A stretch of 64,000 bases of DNA, from NCBI RefSeq assembly GCF_037126465.1, contig NC_088207.1, positions 39,306,143-39,370,142 on the forward strand, written 5' to 3'. The notes beneath the pieces were generated by a model. It worked only from the letters and a program-made list of their open reading frames with translations, ran no database searches and was not told the DNA's origin. The position numbers and the translations under genes are program-made. This document shows positions 1-10,829 of the stretch, one piece after another. The first letter of the stretch is position 1. The number at the start of each line of letters is the position of its first letter. The stretch comes from Ornithodoros turicata (taxonomy: Eukaryota; Arthropoda; Arachnida; Ixodida; Argasidae).

Positions 1-115
1 ACAAAAAAGGCGTACGCCTCCCGTTCTCAACAAATCAGATAACGACATCATTCGTGATGATGGTTGGCTAGGAGCGTGCTGTGCGGTGAAGTTCATTTTT
101 AAGAGTACAGGTAAT
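1..115 (+). repeat. Truncated copy of foldback MITE family B
   Basis: The window begins inside one arm of the element seen complete at 39501-39735: shared blocks are GCGCCTCC-like sequence, ATCATTCG and TTGGCTAGGAGCGTGCT followed by GGTGAAGTTC. The other arm would be off the left edge. Confidence 0.65.
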
Positions 116-297
116 GTTACCCGGTGAGTGTGCTAAATATGCGGCATGATCGAGTTCAGCTATACGCCATGTCGACCTTCACGTGAGTTCGTAGCCTGCG
201 ACTGAGCTCATGCCTTATCAGATGATTGTGATCGTGAGTTCGGCGGCCCAAAATGTACTAATGTACTAATGTACAAAATGTACTAATTAGTACAAGC

Positions 298-436
298 AGC
301 AAAATGTACTGAAAGTGGAGTGCAATACGGGTGGACGGTATGTGTCTTATCAATGTTCTTTAGTTTCAAGAGTCTGTTCAAGGCCTTGCACCTACCCGTC
401 CACCCCTATTGCACTCGACTTTCAGTACATTGTGCT
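298..436 (+). repeat. Foldback MITE, family A, copy 1
   Basis: Inverted-repeat element of about 139 bp. The left arm starts AGCAAAATGTACTGAAAGTG and the right arm ends CTTTCAGTACATTGTGCT; the inner arm reads GGGTGGACGG / CCGTCCACCC. A second copy, inverted, is at 52502-52636 and shares the non-palindromic centre. It is preceded by several AATGTACTA units at 250-285. Confidence 0.85.
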
Positions 437-716
437 GTTTGGGTAAATGTCACCCGCTTCAAAGAAGCGGGGCGATTGGCTTATCATGTTTTCGGAGCTG
501 TTATCGTGAACGTCTTCCGATGTACTAAAACTAGCTTCAAAATAACTATAACATCAATTGGGTAAATATCGATCATACAGACACAAATATCAAAATTACT
601 CCATCCCTATACGACGAGGTCGTGACAGAAAGGCGGTGTCAGTAGTTTCTGAACAGCCGTAATTGTTGTATTATTTATTTATCCTTTTCTTTGTTTTCTC
701 TTTTCTTTTCTCACAG

Positions 717-3700
717 ATTGGTACATGGTCGTCAAGAACAGGATTAAACGTGACAGCGGATGAAGATGATGCAGGCAAGAAACGGGAGAAGCTACGCGTC
801 GTCGCCGTCACCGTAAGAGTCGTACAAACACATAGAGTAGCATCTGCAAATATGCAGGGATCCAAAGACACAGCTGTTTCTTCAATGTCCACGTAGGCTT
901 CGAAGGTGGCGGTACAAGTCTCGTTTTCCAGCTTTGAATGACAAAAATCTGGGGGAACTTCGTTGCCTGCTAAAGAGATTATAAGACGCTTTCATCATCA
1001 TTATCATTATTGTTGTTATTATTATTATTATTATTTCTAAGCTATTTGAATCGTTATGACTCCTCAGCACCGTAAATAAGTACTACGAGTATATGCAGAA
1101 ATATGATGGAACAATGCAGCAGTTTTCTGTCCGTGCAATGAGAAATAGTGTTTTTTTCTTGAACTAGTGTTGTGCACTACATGCGTGTCACAGGGGTTTA
1201 TAACTTGACATATTCAGTCAGTCTTTTCATTTAAGAACACTTACTAGCCCTGGTACTTAGCTAATATAGTTTAACTCCTCCGAACATCGCAGCCCCGCGT
1301 AACAATAGTATAAATCAATTAATCGCATTGACAGTATCATATTTAGCGTGCGTGGCACCTCCGTTTGAAAAAAAAAAATGCATGAGAAAACGTCAGATTT
1401 TTTAATGTAAAGGGGAAACACGCAAGCGCGGAGCCGCTTGACATTGTAGCTGTACATTGAAAAAAAAAAGAGAGAGAGAGAGAGAGAAAATGATTAATGT
1501 GCTACAGATATTACATGAAAGTACAATTGATTAAGGAGCAATGACATTACGATGAGCAAGAATTACATAAACGCGGAAGTAGCATTTAGGATTGCTCGAA
1601 ACTCTGCTGAACGTATCACGTGGTCGTTGAGGAGCAACTGTGCAAAACATTTTCGCTGAACGGAGTCTTACGAGTCCTCAGTTCAATTTACAAGAACGTT
1701 CCGAAAAATCACCAAAGAAAAGGGCGAGGCGGCGTAACTTTGGAAGTATGGCCGGACCTCCTAGGCCCTACCCAGCCGTCATGACGCGATTGGAAGATAT
1801 GTTTTAATTTGCCACTGAAACCCCGCTACGGCGCCTGCTACGGGCGCGGTGCGGCGCTGGCCACTCATGCCTCCGCACGCCGCGATCCATTGCATTGATT
1901 AGCAATGGATCATGGAATGGGTCCCAATTAGTATCTGCAATTAGTCCCAAAAGGAACGAATGGTTGTGGCAATGCATATATCCCCCTAAAAGGACTGAAA
2001 AGACTCATTGGCCTTGTGTAGGAATGCGTAATATGTGCCGCACAGCCCGCCGCACACGAAACAATAAAAAATTCAAAATTATGGAGTGGTTCGCACTGCT
2101 CCTTTAATATTCGTAAAAATCCAGTACGTCAGTGGTTCCCGGACTTCACCGCCCGGTAGACGCCGTCGTCGCGACCTCCGTCGCGATGCGGACGTCTTCC
2201 GGTCTCATTCAGAGCGAGTCCTCTGGACTAAACACTCTTGCACGGTGGCATGCTGCACAACTGCGTGCTTCGTTCACAGACAACGCACGCGAAACAGTTT
2301 TCTTAGGTTCTTCGCGTCCGCTCTCACTCGAGAAGGCGCCACTGCGCGGTGCACCGTGATGCCGGGGCGTCGATAGACGCAGACGCCGTGGCCTTTAGTG
2401 GGTGTGAGAAGACCTCACAGCATAGACATTGGCCCTCGTGCACAAGTGAAAACAGGCGTGAAAGCGAGACTGCGAGATGCAGCGAAAGCGTCGGGTACCC
2501 CGCATGCATGCGCATTTATGAGAAACATCCGGGTCTGCTACCGCGGGCTTCCTGGTAACGCAGAATAGTGGGCACGACGTGACATTTTTTATTATTATTA
2601 TTATTAATTTGCGGGCCTCCTCGCGACCCCCCTGGTGGTCGCGACCCACAGTTTTGGGAACCACAGCAGTACGTGACTACCACCAAACGAACGACACACA
2701 GGCACGGTCACAGGGCACGTGCAATGGCAGGACACACAGTTTTCTCTTTCTTTTTTCCCTTTCTCTTTTCCTTTTTTTTTTTTTTTTTTTTTGCAAGTAG
2801 TAAATGTGACAGCATGTGCTCCATAATTGCAATGCAGAGCGCACCGTTCTTGATGATCGAAGAAGAGGATGGCGTCAAGAAATTCACAGGCTTTTTTGTG
2901 GACTTCCTGGAAGAGCTGGAGTCTCGACTAAACATAGAATATGAAATTCACATTGCTGAAAATGGCACGTACGGCGTAATGGACCAGGAAGGAAAATGGA
3001 ATGGGATGATTGGAGAACTGATGGACGGGGTAAGTATATTTTCTACTTACGCGGTAACTTCTTCCTGACTTTCAGGATGGCAGCTCCACACACTCAAAAT
3101 GGCTAGGGTGCCTGAATACTAGCTCCCTCTGTTGGGGTGAAGAAAACCGCGTCGTCTGCTACGAATTTCCGCCATCTTGAAGCCCACGCGCACCTCCCGC
3201 TGCGCCGTCAAAGGTGTAGCTGTACAATTAGCCTACACTTTGTAATTGAGTAAATTATTTGCAGAGGACGTTCGACAAAGTTGGTGAAATTGGAACACAG
3301 CATTCGTGAGCGTGGGCTTCAAAATGGTGGCTTGGCGGCGTTGACTTCTGCAAAGGCTGACTCCACCACCGTACACCCTACATCCTAAACATGGCTGGAG
3401 AGCACACGTACCGCCAGTTGTATTTTTCTTCACGCGTAACTCGCACGTTTCCCATTACTTTACAACTCGGCGCTAGGATGTTCAATTAGTACCACACACA
3501 CCACACACAATGCACCACCTGCAGTGAGTAATTGTCGTGCGTGGCATGTCGGCACGGGAAGGCTTTTGTAGGCCGCCACCCTGCGGGTTTCCAAACGCGA
3601 GGACTAGTTAAAGTTTGTGTCAGGTAGCTGACGCGTCGCGAGAAATATATGATGGTAGGGAGATCGCTACTGTTGCCGCGCGAAAGTGTCACACGTTGAA

Positions 3701-6700
3701 TGCATTTCATCCCACATGTAGTTAATTACCGCTAAGCTCAAATTTCGCCAATCGAGTTATTGACCGTTGAAGTTCATTTGAGAACGAATTACGCGGTAAA
3801 TGAGACGACGTACTCGTATCAACACATCATGCTGCTTATGCATGAACACCTTCATGCAGATGAGGTTGATGTAGAGTCATGTGAATTGGTGCGTCCATCT
3901 TTTTCTTTAAAAAGCTTGAGATCCCCGAACACGTGAACCTACACTACCACCATTTCTCTGAACATTTTCGGGAAACATCTAATCAGAAGGATTTTACAGT
4001 CAGTATATAAGGAACAGTTCCTAAATTTAAGGTAGCAGCGTCTTCATCGAGTCCGTTTCAGTACAGCGAGGTACCCCTACTCCCCCCCCCCCTTTTCAAC
4101 ATTATTGTGCACCATCGTGTTCGTTCGTGTAGCAAATCAATCTAGAACGCCGGCATTACTAAATACAACGAGCGCCACCCTACAACGTTTCACAAAACCG
4201 GACATACCTTGCTCTCCTGTAATGGTGCGCCATCTACCTCGATATAGCTGCACTATAGTGCCGACGCCCGGACGAGCGCTGCCCTCCCCCGCCTCCCCCA
4301 GTAGCATGGTGTGACGTACAAGCTGCTGTGACCGAAGGTAACACCGAAGGGCAGCAAAATTCGTGAAGGATGTAACCGCACATTCCACTGACATATTGAA
4401 AATACTGACGAAGAGAGGTGTCAATTTATCTACCGAAATGCCCTTGCCAAACAGCGCGGCATGCTGCTTGCGGATTCTGCGTCCAGGGCCGACTTCATAC
4501 AAATATACCGCTGTTGCCGACGGCAGAGCTGCGAATATGATGTCAGCTGATTAAGAATTGCCTTTCATTGTGTAAATTGCACGTTCTCCACACTCAAAAT
4601 CGTTCCTGTCCACAGAAAGCTGATCTGGCCGTGGGTGACATAACCGTAACCGAAGCACGTGAACGTGCTGTCGACTTCACTTTGCCTTACATGACGACCG
4701 GATTGGCGGTCCTTACGAAAGACAGTGAATCGTCCAAGCCAGGCGGCCTCTGGTCATTCTTTCTGCCACTAACACGAGAGGTAAGCCGTAAGGGCTACGT
4801 GTCCAGGTGTCCGGGTACACCCGCAGATCCAACGTCTTGTTTTTCGCTGCGTAGCATGACAACCACCAGGAACTTCCTCAAACACTTAAAAGAATCCACG
4901 GTCATTTCCTTGCAGGTGTGGGTGTACCTAATCTTAGCTATGGCTTCCACCACCTTCGTCATGTACATCAGCGCCCGGCTCAGTTTTAAGGAGTGGGGCC
5001 TCGTGGAGAACCACAAGGGCGAAGACACCATGGAGAACAGGTTCAACCTGTACAACTCGTTTCTTTTTGTGCTCACCACATTGGTTCATCAGCGGATGAA
5101 CCTCGATCCCAGGTAATATTCAGCTCTAAACAACGTTTCTCTTTTTTCAAATGTAATATAGACAGGACGATAAATGTAAGACAAATGTAAGACAGGACGA
5201 TAAATGTAAGACAAATGTAAGACAGGACGATATTTTTTTGCGCTCCGTAACAAATACCGCTGGAACGGAAGACGCCGAAACTATCGCCAACGGTGCACGA
5301 ATTACTTAAAAATTCTGTAAAAAAATTATTGGTTTCCAGATTTCCTATCTACTGTCAAAAGTGTATTCCGCCACTTTCTTGAGCTATTGTGCGTTAAATT
5401 TGCAAAGCCGAAGCGAAATAAATGTCGTAACAAAGCTTTTACTGCAATGAAACTACGCAAAGCCCCATACACACAGGGCTCGCAAGTCTATACGCAATTA
5501 GAAATGTTACGTGGCGGCGGATGTCTTTTTTTATTTCCATTTATCCTTTTTCTTCTTTTTTTTCTTTTTTTGCAATCTTACAATTTGGCGACGAAGAAAT
5601 GAACCAAATGACAATTTTGTATAATTTTTTTTTTTTTACAGAAATTATGTCTTCCAAAGTACGAGGGGCGTTCAAGTCAAACCGGGACTATTCATTTTTC
5701 GCAAAAGTAAAATGAACTTACAGGAAAGAAATTACTTTTATTTTTCAACGTAATCTCCAGCTGCACTGATGCACTTGTCCCAGCGTTTCACGAGGGCTTG
5801 GATGTCAGCAGCGTAGAAATCCTTACCTGCGCGTAATAGCCATGATCGGACCGCATTCTTGACTTCGTCGTCGCAGCTGAAGTGGCGGCGCCCAAGGAAC
5901 GCCTTCAGTGGCCCGAAGAGATGGAAATCGCTGGGAGCGAGGTCTGGACTGTAAGGGGGATGTGGCAGCAACTCCCAGCCAAGTTCCTGTAAGGTGCGTG
6001 TCGTGAGATGCGCGGTATGCGGGCGTGCATTGTCCTCTAGGAGGAGGACTCCTTTGGTGAGGAGGCCCGGCTTTCCGAAACTGGAGGTGTTCACGAATGA
6101 TAGTGTTCGACGTTCCCACAGAAAGGTCCGTCTTTCGAGTCAGTTCGAGACATGTTATTCGTCGGTCCTTGAGGAACAGGCGCTCCACAAGTTGGATGTT
6201 CTCAGGAACTCTGACACTGGGCTCTGAGCGTCCCGGTGGGGATCGCCCTCCACTGATGTACGGCCGTCTCGCAACCGTTTGCACTACTCAAACGCTTTGC
6301 TGCGGCTAAGTGTATCGTGGCCATACTGAGCCTGAAGTCTTCTGTGAATTTCGGATGACTTTACGCCTTCATTCACGAGAAACCTCATGACAATTCGCTG
6401 TTCGATGTGCGCGCCCACCTCGTTGTCGGCCATCTTGTCCAGCACGTGTCTTCTGTTTTGCACAAACTTTGGACCACCACGTGGTGAACGCGGAGGCCTG
6501 TCGCGTGTGAAAATCACGAAAATGAAGTAGCGCGAGCCATTTGTACACTCAGGAGACAGAGAGTCCCGGTTTCACTTGAACACCCCTCGTATATTTTTTC
6601 ATTCATTTCTTCTTCAGTACAGACCCCGGACATTACCCTGGATAACCCAGTATTTGCTTAAATTGTGCAACTACAGTCGCAGAATACATCAATTATTGCT

Positions 6701-9700
6701 GTTCTTTCCGTATAACCCATAATCAATACTAATGTAAATATAATACAGTCAGGAGATCGCTCACTAAACTTTGCAGCGCTATGGCTACACGGGCTCTCGC
6801 TGCTTTCTGGTACTTCTTCACGTTCATCATATTGGCCATCGTCGTGAGCAATCTGTGCGAAACCATCCTGTGGGAAGATGATGGTGTCGACTACAACACA
6901 GTGCAAGACGTACTCAAGGCTAGAGGATTTTCCTATATCGCCGTAAGATCTGGAAGCACCAGAAAGTTCCTACAGGTACGAAATCTCTTTTCAAAACACC
7001 TGAATTAATTTCGGCCCGGTATGCAACAGGCACTTGAGGCAGATGGCGAGCAGAACAGACATTCCCCTATATGGTGTCTGAATACTAGCTCCCTGTGTGT
7101 AGGGTGAAGACAACAGCGTCGTCTGCTACGATATCCGCCATTTTGTCTCCAAAGCGAAGAAGAGTATTAAAGTAATAGTAAAGAAGAACCAAGTAAATAA
7201 ACAGCAGCTTGTGGCGTTTGAAGCTGTCGAAAGCGGAATACAAAATGCAGGGATGGTGACCAATAGCATCAAAATGGCGCCTAGGCGGCGCACGCTTCTG
7301 CAAAGAATTAGGGTATAGAGAATGATTCTGCCGCACACAGAGGGAGCTAAATATTGTTTTACACGGTACAGTAAGCTACCGCACCATTGAGGGCGCCACA
7401 AGTATGTGCGGCCGAGATAAATGAGATAGATGATTGTTTTGAGATAAAGGTAAAACTTAATCAGGAAGTTTGGTCTCGTAGCGGTGGAAAACAAGTATCG
7501 GAAGCTATTGGCAGTGACAGCGAATGCACTTTCAAAATTCAAGTATGAACAATTGGCTGTGAACTGAAATGATATATTTCTTACTTCGATTCTCATGTCC
7601 AGGTATGAAGTAAAGAAAGACAGGAAGCGCGCCCTAGTGATGCTGGAAGTGCGGGCAAGCCGTGTGACGTCGTTGCCAGATTTCCGATTTTTGTTTTACA
7701 GTTGCCTGCATTCTATAGTTTCGGAATTCATGGAGAGGCGTGATTGTAGATTGCCGAAGCCAGGCGAGGCGGGGTGGCCTGCAAAATGGCAAGCGCAGAG
7801 CCCCGCCATTGGCTTTCTCAGGTAACGTGACCCTTCACAGGGCTCCAACAATGTTAAAACTCACTCCTCTGTTCATACGTCACTTCCTCCACGCCTTTTT
7901 CTCGAATACACGTAGGGCGGCTCTTCTCTTCCTCCATGTAACCAGACATGTAAAGTTGTGGTTTGGGTCCGACCCTGGTTCGGACTATCGTCTTAAGTAT
8001 CGTATCTTATCGTATCTTTTCCTACAGGAGTCAAAGGTCCCTCTACATCAGAAGCTCTCTGCTCTGGTAGAGCGAAACGCGCAGAACTTGCCGACGAGTG
8101 TGGCTGAAGGCTTGGACCGCGTTCGAGAAGGGCACGTCGCCTTCGTCATGGAGCAAGCAAGTGCACTGTATGCCACCCACCAGGACTGCAATTTCACGCG
8201 CACGGACCCATTCGTCTATCACTCTGCTTATGCAGTTGCCACTCCGAGAGGCAAGCAAATTCGCACCTCTTGTCCTCAAGTGTCAAAACGTTGCTACAAA
8301 AATGACTGACATATTAATGCGCGTGGACGGTATATAATTCCAGTATGGGTGTCATCTCCACTTTATGACGCAGTGACACTGCGATCGTTCTTGAGCTTAA
8401 AGGGAAAGTTCGCTCCGCATCGCAATTGAAAAATATATATATATATATATATATATAAGTGAAAAAAAAATAGCCTAGGCTCTTTGGCTGCACGTTGAAC
8501 ATATGTTTATAAGTCCCAAACGTCGCCACACCAGCATTGGACAGCTGTTTCGGCCTTATTGGGCCTTCATCAGCAATGCGTAGGTGGGCTACGTTTGAGC
8601 GAGTGGCATATAGTGGCATAGTGGGTAATATATATATATATATATATATACGACTGGTAGGAGCGCCTGACTCCAAACCACTCTCCTGCGAGCCCTTTCC
8701 ATAAAAACAGACGAAATTCCCGGGAGTCCGCGGTGAGGAGCCACAAGGACAATCTGCTCGTCAGCTCGTGTGACGTGTCTGTGACGGTTTCGTGACGTTT
8801 CGCTAAAATTGTCACGCGTGTATCCTCTCACACAAATCCTTCTCGTGTGTTCTCTGCAGCAGGACGTTGGACTTTTTCACAACTGCTTATGCGCATGCGC
8901 TGCGGCGCCGATAACCTTTGGTGCGCCGGATAAGGATATCTCCGCGTTCAAAAGACGAGTTCAGAAAATCCCAGAGTGCTTAGCGTCGCTTTGAACTGTG
9001 GGTGTTTACTAATACGAAAGAAACGGGTGGCCTCCAAACTGTACCGATTTCTCCCCTACCGGTCCATTGTCCACGACGTGTCAAGGTCAGCGAAAGCGGA
9101 ATGTGAAGGATTATTATTCGTTCCCCCGCCCAGCAAGCGCCCAGGATGCAACGCCTGCGCAAAGAGCACTGGGATTTTCTGAAGTCGTCTATTATGGCGC
9201 TGGATGGGACGACAGAAGTGGGGACAAGTGGGGTCACCGCGCGAACTCGTAGGCTCCACTCCAACACCGGGTTTTGGTCCTTTATGCTACCCACGTGGGT
9301 TTGTTTTGGCAAGCGCCGAGGGTGGTTCGCTGGAGACCCGCTAGGATACGACTCGTGGAGGAATCGCGTCGCGGCAGGAGCGACTGGAGCAAATCATCCA
9401 CAGTTGAGATGCCTCGTGAAAGGGAACGCCCCGGCGTCGTCACACCGACGACACAGATACGTCTCTCGGCGCGGGAATTTCAAGGCGTATGATTTATAAC
9501 GACGATAAGAAATTATAGCGCTCAAGTCGACGAAACGTGAAGCTGGGATTTCGTAACTCAGGCAATGTACTACCAGGGGAAACATAAATATACAAAATGA
9601 TGCTGGGAAAGGGAACTATACCTTTTATGACATTTTAGCACCGTACTGGACAATAGACAGTTTTAGTATACCCATGCGTACGCCCTTGCGTACGTAAGGG

Positions 9701-10717
9701 ATCGCGTTGATGGTTCTGCGCACGCCCATACCAGAAAAAGAGGTTTGCACAGTGCGCAGAACCACCAATGCTATCCTTCACGTACGCAAGGGCGATAGCG
9801 TACGTACTGTACTTTAATCTGACAGGAATGTTTTTCTCTCTCTCTCCGTAAGAGAAAGGTAGAGGGGCGTTGTTTATCCCATTCCATACTAATGTTACTG
9901 CTATAACACGCGAACGTCATTAAGTTAGCACATGCGCATGCGCTTGCGTATCGAATAACGTTAACCTCAGTACCGCAGAGACAGACGTTTTTCCAAGATG
10001 CTGTTTTTCCTGCAGTTCATCCGGTGCTTACTTTTGCAAGCATTCTCTCGTACTCCACTGAGCAGAAACAAAACGGAAAGTGTGCTTACTTAACGAAAAA
10101 TCATCCATTCCTTTAAACAACCAGGCTCACCCTACCGCACACTCATATCGAGCGAGATACTGAAGATGCAAGACACTGGAAAGCTTCACTGGATGCAGCA
10201 CCGCTGGTGGAACCCAAAGAGACATTGTGGTCATAGAGATGGCGACGACGATGGAGATGACGATGACGATGGCGAAGACGACAACAGCTGGGAAGGCAAA
10301 GTGGAGATACGCCCTCTCAATGGCGACGACATGGCGGGGGCCTTTGCTTTCCTCTACATTGGTCTCATCGTTGCCTCCTTATTGGCGGTTGGAGAACTCT
10401 TCTACGTCTTTAGCACGAGGGCGAAAAGGGAGACGGTGAGTTATCGCAGCCATTTCGTGAGAAATGGCCCGGAATGGTTGCCAATATTATTGGGTTTCCA
10501 TGGAAGGATCCATCATAGCATACACGTCATCATTAACGAAAGGAACGACAGACATCACAACGATGAACATGTCAAAGAAATGTCAATGCATGACGATGAC
10601 CATTAGGTGACCTCTTTCTCTTTCCAGCATCTCAACTCCATCGCTGTGTCCGATCACATTAAACAGGCTGGGTTCGTCTGGAAGCGGTCCATGGACCTCA
10701 GCGACATGCGCATGTAA
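717..10717 (+). CDS. Ionotropic glutamate receptor, kainate/AMPA-like, 3' part of gene (9 exons)
   Basis: Glutamate-gated cation channel subunit of the plasma membrane; 490 residues are encoded here and the amino-terminal domain lies upstream of the window. Exons: 717-812, 2838-3029, 4616-4780, 4916-5112, 6777-6975, 8028-8250, 10125-10435, 10628-10717. All junction phases agree and the frame ends at TAA 10715. Exon 1 reads IGTW...GLNVT, the end of the amino-terminal domain, then LRVVAVT joins SAPFLMI to form the start of ligand-binding lobe S1. S1 keeps the family Arg (EARER), and S2 keeps GST (RSGSTRKF) and the Glu of FVMEQ. M1 is VWVYLILAMASTTFVMYI; M2 follows in the same exon; M3 lies in exon 5 (6777-6975) and M4 in 10125-10435. 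The M3 motif SYTANLAAF of the family reads IVVSNLCET, and the Q/R position is His. An Asp-rich stretch precedes M4. Eight exon intervals are listed; any upstream ones are outside the window. Fold and family are near certain; ligand and channel activity are not. Confidence 0.9.
813..2837 (+). other. Intron of the glutamate receptor gene, no gene seen
   Basis: This intron separates LRVVAVT from SAPFLMI. It holds an ATT-rich tract (1005-1035), a GA dinucleotide tract (about 1468-1487), a TTA tract (2586-2606) and a long T run (2771-2792) that could serve as the polypyrimidine tract. Several AGs follow the T run; only the one at 2836-2837 gives both the right phase and the family spacing. Confidence 0.7.
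3092..3430. repeat. MITE family C, copy 1
   Basis: It shares CTGAATACTAGCTCCCT, GTCGTCTGCTACGA and CCGCCAT with 7076-7145 in another intron of the same gene. An internal inverted pair is present: CTTGAAGCCCACGC at 3176 against GCGTGGGCTTCAA at 3310. The outer ends are blurred. Confidence 0.6.
5161..5232 (+). repeat. Short tandem repeat
   Basis: A unit of about 31 bp, GACAGGACGATAAATGTAAG plus ACAAATGTAA, is repeated a little over twice, immediately after the exon ending at 5112. Confidence 0.85.
5662..6589 (-). mobile_element. Mariner copy 1, internally deleted
   Basis: Tc1/mariner DNA transposon in the receptor intron between 5112 and 6777, reading on the minus strand. The ends are inverted repeats starting CGAGGGGCGTTCAAGTCAAA, and TA is duplicated on both sides (5660-5661 and 6590-6591). 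At 928 bp it is shorter than the 1293-bp copy 3. The transposase amino end (MADNEV..HIEQRIVMRF) is present to about position 6090 of the window, then jumps to the ITKG..LLLEDNARPHTAHL block. The stretch holding the first catalytic Asp is therefore deleted. The remaining carboxy end (5738-6060) is in a different frame. It is non-autonomous. Confidence 0.93.
5738..6517 (-). pseudogene. Mariner transposase remnant (copy 1)
   Basis: Degenerate DD34D transposase reading from about 6517 down to 5738. The amino-terminal helix-turn-helix region is recognisable (FLVNEGVKSSEIHRRLQAQY), as are the carboxy blocks DNARPHTAH and PDLAPSDFHLFGPLKAFL. The ITCDETW block with the first catalytic Asp is missing because of a deletion of roughly 360 bases, and the frame changes between the two halves. 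It cannot encode an active enzyme. Confidence 0.9.
7073..7362. repeat. MITE family C, copy 2
   Basis: Left arm AATACTAGCTCCCTGTGTGT at about 7082 is matched by inverted right arm CACACAGAGGGAGCTAAATA at 7334. Inner arms CCGCCATTTTG and CAAAATGGCG also pair. It lies in the intron 6976-8027, which otherwise holds no recognised gene. Confidence 0.7.
8434..8655. repeat. Two (TA)n microsatellites bracketing a repeat fragment
   Basis: (TA)n tracts lie at about 8434-8457 and 8628-8651. Between them is TTTCGGCCTTATTGGGCCTT and neighbouring sequence, which looks like a piece of a dispersed repeat. Confidence 0.7.
9665..9825. repeat. Palindromic MITE in receptor intron
   Basis: Two arms of about 60 bases. 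The left carries CCCTTGCGTACGTAAGGGAT then GGTTCTGCGCAC; the right carries GTGCGCAGAACC then ACGTACGCAAGGGCG. A loop of about 25 bases separates them. Confidence 0.85.
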
Positions 10718-10753
10718 AATGGTCATAGCGAGCTGTAATATTTAATTTACTAC

Positions 10754-10759
10754 AATAAA
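10754..10759 (+). terminator. Polyadenylation signal of the glutamate receptor gene
   Basis: AATAAA lies 37 bases after the receptor stop codon and before the downstream mariner copy, so the 3' UTR is probably very short. Confidence 0.6.
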
Positions 10760-10829
10760 ATTAATATATCGTGATCTGTAATTTACGAAGCACTATCATT
10801 CTTTGCGTTACAGCTACGGGACCTATCTA

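Larger units (their letters stand above)
8251..10124 (+). other. GC-AG intron of the glutamate receptor gene
   Basis: The donor reads GAGAG|GCAAGC instead of GT. Joining 8250 to 10125 restores the family sequence VATPRGSPYRTLI with correct phase (one base before the intron, two after), which leaves little doubt about the donor. The intron holds two (TA)n tracts, a repeat remnant between them and a palindromic MITE at 9665-9825. No other coding sequence is recognised in it. Confidence 0.85.

Noticed and set aside
2673..2837. Upstream extension of the frame into the receptor S1 exon (MTTTKRTTHRHG...)
   Set aside because: It runs through the T-rich splice tract. Only an exon starting at 2838 gives phase 0 and the family spacing after LRVVAVT.
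9146..9499. 117-codon frame in the receptor intron
   Set aside because: Overlaps other frames of equal quality, has no family resemblance and lies inside an intron.
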